DNA from: Gammaproteobacteria bacterium
Lineage (GTDB): Bacteria > Pseudomonadota > Gammaproteobacteria > Burkholderiales > Burkholderiaceae_C
Reading direction: 5' to 3'
Assembly (NCBI GenBank): GCA_018903185.1
Contig: JAHIQV010000072.1
Coordinates: forward strand, 1-5,483
DNA: 5,483 nucleotides
Shown: positions 5,454 through 5,483 of the stretch, piece by piece
Position numbering within the stretch: position 1 is the stretch's first letter
Layout: the number at the start of each line of letters is the position of its first letter
Notes under the pieces: generated by a model
Databases searched by the model: none
What the model was told of the DNA's origin: nothing
Seen by the model: only the letters and a program-made list of their open reading frames with translations
Translations under genes and position numbers: made by a program

Positions 5454-5483
5454 CGGCAACAAAACCCATGCAGATACAGGGAA

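Overview
The window is GC-rich (about 65%) with strong G/C third-position bias. It reads as the chromosome of a betaproteobacterium, most likely Burkholderiales/Comamonadaceae. That placement is inferred from base composition, from the gluconokinase plus TRAP-transporter arrangement, and from the FabMG-like protein at the left edge. It is not proven. All convincing genes lie on the minus strand, so the biological reading order runs from right to left.

Right part (about 5483 to 1845): an intergenic regulatory region of about 176 bases carries two near-identical 20-bp palindromic sites (5434-5453 and 5307-5326), typical of LacI-family operators. A tightly packed operon follows: gntK (gluconokinase), dctQ (small TRAP membrane subunit), dctM (large TRAP membrane subunit) and dctP (periplasmic binding protein). 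gntK and dctQ are 3 nt apart, dctQ and dctM overlap by ATGA, and dctP follows after 73 nt with its own strong ribosome binding site. A near-perfect intrinsic terminator (1845-1878) closes the operon. Together the genes suggest uptake of gluconate or a related sugar acid by a sodium-coupled TRAP system, phosphorylation to 6-phosphogluconate, and entry into the Entner-Doudoroff or pentose-phosphate pathway, controlled by a repressor not encoded here.

Left part (1807 to 1): an AroE-family dehydrogenase (962-1807) has an intact catalytic and NADP-binding core but an altered substrate-binding loop. After a 172-nt gap comes the first 263 codons of a protein resembling the FabMG-type enoyl-ACP reductase family (1-789), which runs off the window edge. 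These two genes lie beyond the terminator and are probably transcribed separately from the gluconate operon.

I saw no RNA genes, CRISPR arrays, insertion sequences or prophage genes. The most notable signals are the paired, helically phased operators around the gntK start, the absence of a ribosome binding site at gntK, and the atypical AroE paralogue. Nothing here clearly amounts to a new system. The window looks like a standard catabolic transport operon with some interesting regulatory details.
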